Shown: piece by piece, positions 17,767 to 27,447 of the stretch
Numbering within the stretch: the first letter of the stretch is position 1
How the letters are laid out: each line of letters begins with the position of its first letter
Source: Beduini massiliensis
GTDB taxonomy: Bacteria > Bacillota_I > Bacilli_A > Erysipelotrichales > Coprobacillaceae
Direction of reading: 5' to 3'
Length of the DNA: 64,000 nucleotides
NCBI RefSeq assembly: GCF_000829905.1
Contig: NZ_CDPP01000005.1
Location: 62,001-126,000 of the forward strand
Notes under the pieces: model-generated
Told to the model about the DNA's origin: nothing
The model's database searches: none
Seen by the model: only the letters and a program-made list of their open reading frames with translations
Position numbers and translations under genes: made by a program

Positions 17767-19965
17767 ATGTATATCGCAGATGTCTTAATTGAACATCCAG
17801 TCAATCCACTAGATCGACCTTTTTCCTATCTGTGTGAATTACCAATCTCAAAAGGAATTCGGGTAAAAGTTCCATTTGCTGCTCAGAGTTTGGTTGGCTA
17901 TGTTGAAAGTGTTGCGGAAACAACATTGAGTGAAGAAGAATTAGAAGAAGAAAATGGGTATCCATTAAAGTGGATCAGTGAAATCATTGATGAAAAACCA
18001 TTGCTGAATAGTGAGTTGATGCAGGTGGCGGATTATTTATCCAAGATCACACTTTCTCCTAAAATCAGCTGTTTGTCGGTGATGCTGCCGGTCCAGTTTA
18101 AACCAAGCAGTAAAAATGGCGTAGGGAAAAAATATGAACGTTATGTTCAAGCGGTAGATCGTGACGATCTCAAACTGACGCCAAAACAAAAAGCCTGTCA
18201 TGATTACCTTAGAGAACTGCGAAGACCGATTCGTCTAAAAGAAGTGCCGTATTCCGCCGCCATCCTTAAAAAATTGGCGGAAATGAAAGCTGTTGATATT
18301 TTAGATGTCGAGGTCTATCGCAATCACTATTTAGATATAAAAGAAAAAGAGGGATGGCCGCAGTTAACTTTACCGCAGCAAAAAGCGGTAGAAGGAATTA
18401 CGAATGAGTTGAAGCATAAAGTGTGTTTATTATATGGGGTAACCGGTTCAGGAAAGACAGAGGTCTACCTGCAAGCTGCCCGAAAAGTACTGTCACAGCA
18501 AAAAACGGTCATGATGCTGGTACCGGAAATTGCTTTGACACCCATGATGGTGACACGTTTTAAAGAGCGTTTTGGACCGGCGGTAGCGGTATTGCATTCG
18601 CGCTTGTCGCAAGGTGAAAAGTATGATGAATACCGACGTATTCTAAAACATGAAGTCAAGATTGTAGTAGGAGCCAGAAGCGCTATTTTTGCTCCTTTGG
18701 AAAATATTGGCTTAATCATTATGGATGAGGAACATGATCAGTCTTATAAACAGGATTCAGCACCACGCTACCATACTCGTGATATTGCGCGTTTTCGTGC
18801 AGAATATCATCGCTGTCCATTGGTTTTAGCGAGTGCGACCCCTTCGATTGAAACGTATGCTCGTGCTAAAAAAGGCACTTATGAATTGTTTGAACTAAAA
18901 AAAAGAATTAATAATCAGCCAATGCCCAATGTGACGATAGTCGATATGGCAAAAGAAGTCTCGGCAAAAAATTATTCTTTGTTTTCTCGAACGATGCGTC
19001 AGCGTTTACAAGAATGCATCGATCAACATCATCAAGCCATTTTGCTGCTGAATCGGCGTGGCTATTCAAATTATCTGCAATGTAAAGACTGTGGTCATGT
19101 AGTGAAATGTCCGCATTGTGATGTTACATTGACTTATCATAAAGATGAACACGTGATGAAATGTCATTACTGTGATTATACAACGGCGCCGGTGACAACC
19201 TGTCCTAACTGTCATAGCCGAGCAATCTACCCGGTTGGCTATGGGACACAAAAAGTAGAAGAAATGATTCAAAAAGAATTTAGAAATGCGAAAGTGATTC
19301 GGATGGATGTGGACACAACACGAAAAAAAGGCGCACATGAGCATCTGTTGAAAGCTTTTGAAAAACAAGAAGCCAATATTTTGTTGGGGACTCAGATGAT
19401 TGCGAAAGGTTTGGATTTTGCCAATGTGACTTTTGTTGGGGTGCTGAATGCCGATCAAACATTAAATTTACCCGATTTTCGTGCGAATGAACGTACCTTT
19501 CAACTGCTTTGTCAGGTATCCGGCAGAAGCGGCCGCGGTGAAAATATGGGCAATGTCGTAATACAGACATATAATCCCGATCATTACGCAATTCAATCGG
19601 CAAGTCAGCACAATTATCTTGCCTTTTACCAAAAAGAGATTCAGTACCGCTATTATGGAAATTATCCGCCATATTGTCGTATGGTTTCTTTAGAAATTCG
19701 CGGAAAAGACGAAATCATAGTCAAGGATCGATCACAGCAGATTGCCGTATATTTAAAAAATAATGCCACGCATGCGACCGTTTTAGGACCGGCACCGTCA
19801 TTGATCTATCGTATGAATGATTATTACCGTTATCGTATTTTAATCAAATATAAAAACGGTGAGGGATTGATAAATGCGCTTAATACCATTCATCAGCACT
19901 ATAATCGTGAAAGAAAAGAAAAAGTAACGGTGATGATCGATTTTAATCCATATACACAAATTTAG
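17767..19965 (+). CDS. priA: Primosomal replication restart helicase PriA
   Basis: A 732-residue 3'-5' helicase that reloads the replisome at collapsed forks. The ATG at 17767 is 8 bases after GGAGG; an ATG two codons earlier is too close to it. The N-terminal 3'-DNA-binding domain opens YIADVLIEHPVNPLDRPFSY. The helicase core has Walker A GVTGSGKT at 224-231, DEEH at 320-323, and later LLGTQMIAKGLDFANV and QVSGRSGRG motifs. Between them a zinc-binding region near 440-480 has four CxxC pairs (CKDC, CPHC, CHYC, CPNC). It starts a tightly packed run reaching to thiN. Confidence 0.97.
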   Translation: MYIADVLIEHPVNPLDRPFSYLCELPISKGIRVKVPFAAQSLVGYVESVAETTLSEEELEEENGYPLKWISEIIDEKPLLNSELMQVADYLSKITLSPKISCLSVMLPVQFKPSSKNGVGKKYERYVQAVDRDDLKLTPKQKACHDYLRELRRPIRLKEVPYSAAILKKLAEMKAVDILDVEVYRNHYLDIKEKEGWPQLTLPQQKAVEGITNELKHKVCLLYGVTGSGKTEVYLQAARKVLSQQKTVMMLVPEIALTPMMVTRFKERFGPAVAVLHSRLSQGEKYDEYRRILKHEVKIVVGARSAIFAPLENIGLIIMDEEHDQSYKQDSAPRYHTRDIARFRAEYHRCPLVLASATPSIETYARAKKGTYELFELKKRINNQPMPNVTIVDMAKEVSAKNYSLFSRTMRQRLQECIDQHHQAILLLNRRGYSNYLQCKDCGHVVKCPHCDVTLTYHKDEHVMKCHYCDYTTAPVTTCPNCHSRAIYPVGYGTQKVEEMIQKEFRNAKVIRMDVDTTRKKGAHEHLLKAFEKQEANILLGTQMIAKGLDFANVTFVGVLNADQTLNLPDFRANERTFQLLCQVSGRSGRGENMGNVVIQTYNPDHYAIQSASQHNYLAFYQKEIQYRYYGNYPPYCRMVSLEIRGKDEIIVKDRSQQIAVYLKNNATHATVLGPAPSLIYRMNDYYRYRILIKYKNGEGLINALNTIHQHYNRERKEKVTVMIDFNPYTQI

Positions 19966-19974
19966 GAGAAAAGA

Positions 19975-20415
19975 ATGAGGAATAAAATAGAAAAGATAAA
20001 ACAGGAAGCGGCAAAAGGAAATCTTGATGCAATCTATCAGTTAGGGTTTGCTTATTATACCGGAAAGTTAATAGAACCGGATATGAATAAAGCAATCGAC
20101 TGTTTTAAAAAAGCCGCTGCCAGCGGACATGTGCAAAGCATCCAAGCAATAGGGGTCTGTTATGCCAATGGAGATGGCGTTGCCAAAGATTTAAAAAAAG
20201 CAGTCTTTTGGTATCAGAAAGGATCGGATCTGGGTTATGATCAGTCCAAATATAATTTAGCTCTTTGCTACTACAGAGGCGAAGGCGTGGCACAGGATGA
20301 AGAAATCGGAAAAGCGCTGATGGAAGAAGCGGCAAAAACAGATGCAGATGCCAAGCGTTTTATTCGAAAAGTATATAAGAAAGGTTTTTTCAGCCGTTTT
20401 AGGGGGAACCAATGA
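19975..20415 (+). CDS. Sel1-repeat (TPR-like) protein
   Basis: A 146-residue soluble protein made of about three Sel1 repeats: AIYQLGFAYYTGKLIEPDMNK at about 18-38, then SIQAIGVCYANGDGVAKDL and SKYNLALCYYRGEGVAQDE, each a helix pair with the GxGVxxD turn. Such solenoids bind partner proteins; no specific partner is known here. AGGAGAAAAG precedes the ATG, and its stop overlaps rsmB in an ATGA junction. In Bacillus this position between priA and rsmB is held by def and fmt, which are absent from this spot. Confidence 0.85.
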   Translation: MRNKIEKIKQEAAKGNLDAIYQLGFAYYTGKLIEPDMNKAIDCFKKAAASGHVQSIQAIGVCYANGDGVAKDLKKAVFWYQKGSDLGYDQSKYNLALCYYRGEGVAQDEEIGKALMEEAAKTDADAKRFIRKVYKKGFFSRFRGNQ

Positions 20416-21683
20416 GAAAAATAGCAGCAGATATCATTTATCATTATCAAACCAAACAAAGCTATCTCAATATAGAACTGAATGCGGCTTTGGAAAAAAC
20501 ACCTTTATCACGTGAAGATAAAGATTTGATTACCCGTATTGTCTATGGGACAGTACAAAATGAAATATATTTAGCGTATCAATTAGAACCGTTTATTCAT
20601 GGCAAAATCAAAGCGTATGAGCGAGCGGTCTTGTTGATCTCTTTTTACCAGCTTATCTTTCTAACAAAGATTCCGACTTATGCAGTATGCAATGAAGCGG
20701 TGGATATGATTAAAAAGAAATATGGCATGCAGCGTTCTAAACTGATGAATGCGATTTTAAGAAATTTTATACGTCAAGGCGTTCGTCCCATCGAGGCGAA
20801 AGATGAATTCGAGTATTTAAGCATTGAAACCTCTACGCCTTTATGGCTGGTAAAACTATTAAACAAACAGCTAGGAAAAGAAAAAGCGGTTAGAATCTGT
20901 CACAGCTATTTAGAAAAGCCCTCTTTAGCGGGACGAGTGAATACATTAAAGGCAAGCCGAGATGAGCTATTGGCCCAATATGAAACCTTTAAAGCCGGGG
21001 AATTGAGTGAAGATGCTGTCCTTTTTGAAAAAGGCAACATTGCTCATCATGAACTTTTTAAATCTGGAAAGGTGACGATACAAGATGAATCCAGTCAGTT
21101 AGTTGCTCGTTTCTTAGACCCGAAAGAAAACAGCTATGTTTTAGATATGTGCAGTGCCCCGGGATCAAAGACAACGCATTTAAGCGCACTGATGAAGAAT
21201 ACCGGCAAGATTGAAGCTTATGACATTCATGCACATAAAATTCAGCTGATTGAAATGAACGCTCAGCGTTTGGGAGCGGAAAATATCATGGCTCATGCGA
21301 TGGATTCCACTCAGTTAAGAACGATATATCCTGATGAAACCTTTGATTATCTTTTGTTGGATGCCCCTTGTTCGGGGCTGGGGGTCATCGCCCGTAAACC
21401 GGAAATCAAATATCAGGCACCCGATTCTATGGATGGGATTATCACACTGCAAACACAATTACTGGAAGTCGCCTATCATTTATTGAAAAAAGGGGGCACC
21501 ATGGTATATAGTACGTGTACAATTAATAAAAAAGAAAATCAAATGCAGATGGCTAAATTTATGAAACAACATCCCGATATGCAATGTGTAAAAGAACGAT
21601 TGATTTTACCCTATGAGTATCATAGCGATGGATTCTATATGTGTAAACTAACTAAAGGAGCAGATAATGAAAGCAATTTATGA
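20412..21683 (+). CDS. rsmB: 16S rRNA m5C967 methyltransferase RsmB
   Basis: A 423-residue SAM-dependent enzyme. The N-terminal NusB-like RNA-binding domain (about 1-130) is followed by the methyltransferase core: SAM motif VLDMCSAPGSKT near 243, DAPCSGLGV near 317 with the first catalytic Cys, and YSTCTI near 366 with the second. It overlaps the Sel1 gene by ATGA and the following rlmN by 17 bases, so translation is coupled through the rRNA-modification pair. Length is near the usual 430-450. Confidence 0.95.
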   Translation: MRKIAADIIYHYQTKQSYLNIELNAALEKTPLSREDKDLITRIVYGTVQNEIYLAYQLEPFIHGKIKAYERAVLLISFYQLIFLTKIPTYAVCNEAVDMIKKKYGMQRSKLMNAILRNFIRQGVRPIEAKDEFEYLSIETSTPLWLVKLLNKQLGKEKAVRICHSYLEKPSLAGRVNTLKASRDELLAQYETFKAGELSEDAVLFEKGNIAHHELFKSGKVTIQDESSQLVARFLDPKENSYVLDMCSAPGSKTTHLSALMKNTGKIEAYDIHAHKIQLIEMNAQRLGAENIMAHAMDSTQLRTIYPDETFDYLLLDAPCSGLGVIARKPEIKYQAPDSMDGIITLQTQLLEVAYHLLKKGGTMVYSTCTINKKENQMQMAKFMKQHPDMQCVKERLILPYEYHSDGFYMCKLTKGADNESNL

Positions 21684-22698
21684 TTATAATTTAACGGAAC
21701 TAACAGAAGCCTTTTTATCTTTAAATGAAAAGAAATTCAGAGCGATGCAGGTCTTTGACTGGCTGTACGTCAAGTTTGCTAAGGATTTTAAAGAAATGAC
21801 GAACTTAAACAAAGATTTGCAAGCTAAATTACAGGAAAGTTTTGTGATTGATTTTTTAAAGGTCAAGAAAAAACAAGTAGCCAAAGATGGAACTACAAAA
21901 TATTTATTTGAATTAATGGATGGACATTTGATTGAAACGGTGCTGATGCGGATGGAATATGGTAATTCTGTTTGCGTGACAAGTCAGGTAGGATGTAATA
22001 TGGGATGCTCTTTTTGTGCAAGCGGACTATTAAAAAAACAGCGTAACCTCACTTCCGGAGAAATGGTGGCTCAAATCATGCATGTTCAGTTTGACTTATT
22101 GGAAGAACGTGAACGTGTGAGCCATGTGGTCGTGATGGGAACCGGAGAACCTTTTGATAACTATGAAGAAGTAACAAAATTTATTCAAACGATCAATGAA
22201 CCTAAAGGCTTAGCGATCGGAGCACGCCATATCACAGTATCGACATGTGGACTTTGTGACAAAATTGAAGCCTATGGAGATTTGGGACTGCAAGCAAATT
22301 TAGCGATTTCCCTGCATGCCCCTAATGATGAGATTCGTAATCAGTTAATGCCAATCAATAAAAAATATCCAATGGATACGTTGAGACAATCGATTAAAAG
22401 ATATAGTGAAAAAACAAATCGACGCATTACATTTGAATATATCTTATTAAAAGATGTCAATGACAGTTTGATTTGTGCGAGACAATTAGCCCATTATGTA
22501 AAAGGCTTAAATGCTTATGTTAATCTTATCCCTTATAATAGTGTGGATGAGCATGGCTATCAATCGGCAAGCAAAGAAACGATCGAGGCATTCTATAATG
22601 AATTAGCCAGATTAAAAGTAAGAGCGACGATTCGTCGTGAGCACGGGGCAGATATAGATGGTGCCTGCGGTCAGTTAAGAGCAAAATTCCAGAGGTGA
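21667..22698 (+). CDS. rlmN: Dual-specificity rRNA/tRNA adenine-C2 methyltransferase RlmN
   Basis: A 343-residue radical-SAM enzyme that methylates A2503 of 23S rRNA and A37 of some tRNAs. The cluster cysteines are C110, C114 and C117 (VGCNMGCSFCAS). C334 in DIDGACGQLR is the resolving cysteine at the C-terminus. GTGEPFDNY replaces the more usual GMGEPLxNY. The N-terminal region has the expected accessory domain. AAAGGAG is its ribosome site inside rsmB. It is followed 4 bases later by prpC. Confidence 0.95.
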   Translation: MKAIYDYNLTELTEAFLSLNEKKFRAMQVFDWLYVKFAKDFKEMTNLNKDLQAKLQESFVIDFLKVKKKQVAKDGTTKYLFELMDGHLIETVLMRMEYGNSVCVTSQVGCNMGCSFCASGLLKKQRNLTSGEMVAQIMHVQFDLLEERERVSHVVVMGTGEPFDNYEEVTKFIQTINEPKGLAIGARHITVSTCGLCDKIEAYGDLGLQANLAISLHAPNDEIRNQLMPINKKYPMDTLRQSIKRYSEKTNRRITFEYILLKDVNDSLICARQLAHYVKGLNAYVNLIPYNSVDEHGYQSASKETIEAFYNELARLKVRATIRREHGADIDGACGQLRAKFQR

Positions 22699-22702
22699 GA
22701 AC

Positions 22703-23452
22703 ATGAAAGTATTTGATGAGACAAATATAGGAAAACGTACATCTAATCAAGATAAAGTAGCGATTGTCAATACGCGTGGCGGACAATTGCTGGCTTTAGT
22801 CTGCGATGGTATGGGGGGGCATAACTCTGGTGAATTGGCTTCCAAGATTGTTTGTGAATACCTCGTGGATTGTTTTAAGATGATGCCGGGCTTTATTTCA
22901 AGTGAAGAAGCTAAAGCATGGCTGCAAGATGCGATTAAAGAAGCGAATCAAGTAACAAAAAGACAGGCACAAACCTCGCCATTGCACGCCGGCATGGGAA
23001 CAACGATCGTCGTGGCGCTCATTTATCGGGATAAAGTATATGTAGGGAACATCGGAGACAGCCGCTGCTATCATATTCATCATGAAATTACCCAGCTGAC
23101 AGATGATGATACGTTTGTGAATGAATTGATTAAATCCGGAGTCATCTCTAAAGAAGAAGCTAAATTTCATCCTAAACGTAATGTGTTGATGAAAGCGGTC
23201 GGAATTAATGAAGAAATTGAAGTGTTTATTCAAGAATATAACTTAAAACCTGGATATTTACTGCTTTGCAGTGATGGCTTATATAATGCAGTCAGCGATG
23301 AACAGATTAAAGAAATTGTCATGAGCAAAGGATCAGTGGCAAATAAATGCCATTGTTTAATTCAGCTGGCATTGAAACAAAATGGAAGTGATAATATCAG
23401 CGTTGCATTAATCGAAGTGGAAGGAGGCGACCTTAATGCCGAGTCAAAATAG
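22703..23452 (+). CDS. prpC: PP2C-type Ser/Thr protein phosphatase PrpC/Stp
   Basis: A 249-residue Mn/Mg-dependent phosphatase. The PPM motifs are all there: ALVCDGMGGHNSGE (metal D35), GMGTTIVV, VGNIGDSRCY, LLLCSDGLYNAV and GSDNISVALI with the terminal metal Asp. It removes phosphates placed by the neighbouring PASTA kinase. AGAGGTGAG is the ribosome site. It overlaps prkC by 17 bases, the standard phosphatase-kinase coupling in Firmicutes. Confidence 0.96.
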   Translation: MKVFDETNIGKRTSNQDKVAIVNTRGGQLLALVCDGMGGHNSGELASKIVCEYLVDCFKMMPGFISSEEAKAWLQDAIKEANQVTKRQAQTSPLHAGMGTTIVVALIYRDKVYVGNIGDSRCYHIHHEITQLTDDDTFVNELIKSGVISKEEAKFHPKRNVLMKAVGINEEIEVFIQEYNLKPGYLLLCSDGLYNAVSDEQIKEIVMSKGSVANKCHCLIQLALKQNGSDNISVALIEVEGGDLNAESK

Positions 23453-25313
23453 AATCATCGACGATCGTTATGAAATTAAAGCGATCATTGGTCAAGGTGG
23501 AATGGCAGATGTGTATCTGGCAGAAGATCTGATTTTAAAGCGCGAAGTTGCGGTTAAAATATTGCGTGAGGTATTAGCCGAAGATCCAATTTATGTTCAG
23601 CGCTTTAAACGTGAAGCCAGTGCTGCCGCAACATTAAGCAATAAGAATATTGTTGAAATATATGATGTGGGAGAAGAAAACGGCAAGTATTACATCGTGA
23701 TGGAATACGTGTCAGGACAAACACTAAAGGAATTGATTTTTAAACGTGGGGCGTTACACATGGCAGAAGCAATTGATGTGATGAAACAAGTCACAAACGG
23801 AGTAGCTGCCGCCCATAAGTGCGGGATTATTCATCGTGATCTAAAACCGCAGAACATTTTAGTAACGAATGGCGGTATCGCTAAAATCGCAGATTTCGGT
23901 ATTGCCTCGATTCAAACTGTAACCAATGTCACAAAAGCGGATACGATCATGGGTTCTTTGCATTATTTAGCTCCGGAAATCGCCCGTGGTGAAAAAGCGA
24001 CAATTCAAAGTGATATTTACTCGTTGGGAATTATGTTTTATGAACTGCTGGTCGGACAAGTCCCTTTTAATGGGGAATCACCGGTCAATATAGCGTTAAA
24101 ACATATGCGGGAAGAACTGCCGTCCGTACGTGAGATCAACCCAACCATTTATCAGTCTGTTGAAAACATTATTATTAAGGCAACCGCTAAAAATGTAGAG
24201 AATCGTTATCAGAACGCTAATCAGATGCTGGAAGATTTAAAGCAAGCATTAGATCATCCCAATGATGAAAAAATAACGTTCGTCAGTCAGGAAGATGATG
24301 ATACAACAATTGTTGTTGGAAATGAGGAATTTTATAATCAGCCAAGTCAAATGGATATTCCGGCTGCAGAACCGGTGGTAAGTGAAGCGGATAAGAAAGC
24401 TAAAAAGAAAAAGCAAATGAAGCTGGCTGCTTATGCGGGAATGGTCGCAGTAATTCTTTTTATTGTTGGTCTTTATATCGTTATGGCAAATCCTTTTGCG
24501 AAAAAAGAGAAGATGGTAGAAATTCCTAATGTGGTTGGAAAAACATTGGAAGAAGCAACGGCAGAATTGGAGAAAAGCAATCTGATTGTTTCCGAGTTGA
24601 TCAGCTATACGGTTTCTGAAGAATATGATGAAAATCATGTTGTTGCGGTGAATCCGTCATCAGGCAAAGAAGTCAAGGAAAAATCAGAAGTACGGCTGAC
24701 CGTCTCAAAAGGAAAATATATTTTAATTGGCAATTATATTGGTAAAAATATAGATACTGCCAAGAAAGAACTGGATGACATGGGCATGGTTGTCAATGTT
24801 ATCGAACAAGAGAGCGAAGAAGCAGAGGGGACAGTCATTTCTCAATCGATCGATGAAGGACAAAAGATCGTCCCGGATGCACCAAATAAAATCATTACGT
24901 TAAAAGTATCAAGCGGATTATCGATCAAAGTAGAGAATTACTTAGGAATGGATGTCTTTAGTGCTAAGGCAAACTTAGAAAGTCAAGGCTTTGTCGTGAC
25001 ATTAAATATTTTACCTGCTCCTACTGCGATTTATCAAATTCAAAATATGAAGATTAATGTCGTCGAAGGACAATCATTAAGTGCGGGAACAGTGGTGCAT
25101 AAAAAAGGTGAAGCCATTACGCTCGACTATTATGATAAAAAACCTGAGCTTCCGACAGAAGATCCCGATGATGAAGAAAACAACGGAACAAATAATGGAA
25201 CAGGCAGCAACAACGGACAAAACAGTGGTGGAAATACATCGACACCGGGAAATGGAGAAACACAAAACCCGAGCGATAAACCAAATACGGATACACCGTC
25301 GACGGGTCAATAA
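23436..25313 (+). CDS. prkC: PASTA-domain Ser/Thr protein kinase PrkC/Stk
   Basis: A 625-residue membrane kinase that senses peptidoglycan fragments or lipid II. The kinase domain covers about 10-272: glycine loop GQGGMADVY, K41 (VAVKIL), HRDLKPQN at 133-140, DFG at 153-155 and an APE-like LAPE. A basic juxtamembrane stretch (KKAKKKKQ) precedes one membrane helix at about 330-350. Three extracellular PASTA repeats follow (about 360-425, 428-495, 498-567). The last 55 residues are a low-complexity Asn/Gly/Thr/Pro tail likely to lie in the wall. AAGGAGG inside prpC sets the start. Confidence 0.97.
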   Translation: MPSQNRIIDDRYEIKAIIGQGGMADVYLAEDLILKREVAVKILREVLAEDPIYVQRFKREASAAATLSNKNIVEIYDVGEENGKYYIVMEYVSGQTLKELIFKRGALHMAEAIDVMKQVTNGVAAAHKCGIIHRDLKPQNILVTNGGIAKIADFGIASIQTVTNVTKADTIMGSLHYLAPEIARGEKATIQSDIYSLGIMFYELLVGQVPFNGESPVNIALKHMREELPSVREINPTIYQSVENIIIKATAKNVENRYQNANQMLEDLKQALDHPNDEKITFVSQEDDDTTIVVGNEEFYNQPSQMDIPAAEPVVSEADKKAKKKKQMKLAAYAGMVAVILFIVGLYIVMANPFAKKEKMVEIPNVVGKTLEEATAELEKSNLIVSELISYTVSEEYDENHVVAVNPSSGKEVKEKSEVRLTVSKGKYILIGNYIGKNIDTAKKELDDMGMVVNVIEQESEEAEGTVISQSIDEGQKIVPDAPNKIITLKVSSGLSIKVENYLGMDVFSAKANLESQGFVVTLNILPAPTAIYQIQNMKINVVEGQSLSAGTVVHKKGEAITLDYYDKKPELPTEDPDDEENNGTNNGTGSNNGQNSGGNTSTPGNGETQNPSDKPNTDTPSTGQ

Positions 25314-25324
25314 AGGAGAACAGC

Positions 25325-26197
25325 ATGCCAGAAGGAAAGATTATTAAAGCTTTATCCGGATTTTACTATGTGCAAAGTCAAGATATGATTTATGAATGCC
25401 GTGCACGAGGAAAATTTAGAAATATTGATTTTAAACCCTTGGTAGGAGATGAAGTGGTCTTTCAAATAGAAAATACAACCGCAGGATATATTATGGAAGT
25501 AAAAGAGCGACGTAACTTTTTGGTCCGTCCGCCAATCAGTAATATCGATCAGGCAATTATCGTTGTTTCAGCTAAAGAACCGGATTTTTCAACGCTTCTG
25601 TTAGATAAATTTTTGTTGTTGATTGAATCTGCAAGGATTAAACCGGTCATCTGTATTACGAAAGCAGATTTGATCGATGACGATGATCCTATATTAATGG
25701 ATATAGAAAATTATCGTAAAAGCGGTTATGAAATCCATTTGTTGAGTGCGAAAGAGGAAACCGGTTTGGAAGCTATTCAGGATGTATTCAAAGGAAAGGA
25801 AAGTGTGATTACCGGACAGAGCGGGGTGGGAAAATCTACTTTGCTGAATGCCTTGAATATCCATTTGAATTTAGAAACCAATGAAATTTCTAAAGCTTTA
25901 GGACGAGGACGGCATACGACCCGCCATGTGGAATTAGTGAAGATTCTTGGCGGATTAGTAGCGGATACACCGGGCTTTTCCTCTCTTGAATTAGAGATGA
26001 GCAAAGAAGAAGCGGCAGTGGCCTATCATGATTTTGCTCAGTTATCAGCTCAGTGTAAATTCAGAGAATGCCTGCATGATTCAGAACCTCACTGCAAAGT
26101 TAAAGAAGCCGTTGAAACGGGAGAGATTGCACGTACCCGTTATCAGCATTATTTGCAATTCTTAAATGAAATCAAAAACAGAAAGGAAAAATACTAA
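25325..26197 (+). CDS. rsgA: Ribosome small-subunit assembly GTPase RsgA
   Basis: A 290-residue circularly permuted GTPase that checks late 30S maturation. An OB fold covers about 1-65. The G motifs appear in permuted order: TKAD (G4) near 116, P-loop GQSGVGKST near 164, GRGRHTTRH and DTPGFSS (G3). The C-terminal zinc site is CKFREC, then HDSEPHC. In Bacillus the homologue is phosphorylated by PrkC, encoded just upstream here. Its stop overlaps the rpe start in TAATG. Confidence 0.96.
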   Translation: MPEGKIIKALSGFYYVQSQDMIYECRARGKFRNIDFKPLVGDEVVFQIENTTAGYIMEVKERRNFLVRPPISNIDQAIIVVSAKEPDFSTLLLDKFLLLIESARIKPVICITKADLIDDDDPILMDIENYRKSGYEIHLLSAKEETGLEAIQDVFKGKESVITGQSGVGKSTLLNALNIHLNLETNEISKALGRGRHTTRHVELVKILGGLVADTPGFSSLELEMSKEEAAVAYHDFAQLSAQCKFRECLHDSEPHCKVKEAVETGEIARTRYQHYLQFLNEIKNRKEKY

Positions 26198-26844
26198 TGA
26201 TTATTTCACCATCAGTTTTATCAGCGAATTTTGCTGATCTAAAAACAGATATTAAAAAAATAGAAGAAGGTGGCGCAAGCTGGCTTCATTACGATGTAAT
26301 GGATGGACATTTTGTCCCTAATATTTCATTTGGTTATAGTATCTTAGGAGATGTAAGAAAGGTTACCGATTTATTTTTAGATGTTCATCTGATGATCAGT
26401 GATCCAAAAAAATACCTGAATGATTTCATTAAGGCAGGAGCTGATTTGATTACCTTTCACTATGAATCTTGTGATGATCTTGACCAAGTGAAATCGGTAA
26501 TCACGGAAATAAAGAATCAAGGAATCAAGGCGGGGATCAGTATCAAGCCTAATACCGATGTTGAAGCGATTAAACCGGTGTTAGCTGATTTAGATTTAGT
26601 TTTAGTGATGAGTGTAGAACCGGGATTTGGCGGGCAATCCTTTATGCCTAAGGCGATAGATAAAATAAAAACACTTCGAAACTGGATTGATCAGGGAAAA
26701 ATGGAATGTCTGATCGAAGTGGATGGTGGAATCAATGAAGAAACCGGAAAACAATGCAAAGAGGCAGGAGCCGATGTTTTGGTAGCTGGAAGCTATATCT
26801 TTAAACATGAGAACACAAAAGAAGCCATCGAGTCATTAAAATGA
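26197..26844 (+). CDS. rpe: Ribulose-phosphate 3-epimerase
   Basis: A 215-residue TIM-barrel enzyme of the pentose phosphate pathway (ribulose-5-P to xylulose-5-P). Signatures are SPSVLSANFADL, HYDVMDGHFVPNISFG, DVHLMIS, SVEPGFGGQSF and EVDGGINEET, which include the metal-binding His and Asp residues. Full length. It overlaps both neighbours by one to four bases and keeps the rsgA-rpe-thiN order known from Bacillus. Confidence 0.97.
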   Translation: MIISPSVLSANFADLKTDIKKIEEGGASWLHYDVMDGHFVPNISFGYSILGDVRKVTDLFLDVHLMISDPKKYLNDFIKAGADLITFHYESCDDLDQVKSVITEIKNQGIKAGISIKPNTDVEAIKPVLADLDLVLVMSVEPGFGGQSFMPKAIDKIKTLRNWIDQGKMECLIEVDGGINEETGKQCKEAGADVLVAGSYIFKHENTKEAIESLK

Positions 26845-27446
26845 AAGCAGGACTGGTTGGCGCAGCACCCACACGAATGACATTAGATCCTAATTTACCC
26901 TATATTGGGGTTGATGGGGGTGTCGAGACATTGCTTTCACAAGGGATCATGCCCATGGTCGTGGTGGGAGATTATGATTCACTAAAAGATAAAGACTGTT
27001 TAAAGAAGATTAGGAATATTCAATTACCACAGCAAAAAGATGATACAGATACGGCGATAGCGATTGAATATTTATTGTCAAACGGGTATAATGATATCGT
27101 ATTATATGGAGTGACAGGAGGAAGAATTGACCATTTCTTAGCGGTGCTGTGCATGCTGAAGAAATATCGTGATCATTCTTTGACTGTTTTAGACGAACAA
27201 AATAAGATCTATATATTAAAAGCAGGCAAACACTGTATACATAAAAATGAGTATCGTTATCTATCCTTTTTTACAGATCAGGATACCTATATAACAATTA
27301 AGGGATGCGTTTATCCATTAGATCAGTATTTGTTGAAAAACAATGATCCATTATGTGTTTCCAATGAGATATGTGATGAGATTTGTGAAATAGAAATAAC
27401 AAGTGATGTGATTGTTGTACAATCAAATAATAAGGGGGGAATATAG
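26841..27446 (+). CDS. thiN: Thiamine pyrophosphokinase
   Basis: A 201-residue enzyme that makes thiamine diphosphate from thiamine and ATP. The catalytic N-terminal domain shows GVDGGVETLL, VVGDYDSL, LPQQKDDTDTAIA and GVTGGRIDHFLA, the acidic metal/ATP-binding set of the family. The C-terminal thiamine-binding domain (about 130-201) is less conserved. ATGA overlap with rpe. It is followed by a 55-residue gene starting 2 bases after the stop. Confidence 0.93.
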   Translation: MKAGLVGAAPTRMTLDPNLPYIGVDGGVETLLSQGIMPMVVVGDYDSLKDKDCLKKIRNIQLPQQKDDTDTAIAIEYLLSNGYNDIVLYGVTGGRIDHFLAVLCMLKKYRDHSLTVLDEQNKIYILKAGKHCIHKNEYRYLSFFTDQDTYITIKGCVYPLDQYLLKNNDPLCVSNEICDEICEIEITSDVIVVQSNNKGGI

Positions 27447-27447
27447 T

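Noticed and set aside
25077-25347. Several frames over the C-terminal repeats of prkC
   Set aside because: The Asn/Gly/Thr-rich tail opens other frames by composition; none has family features or a good start.
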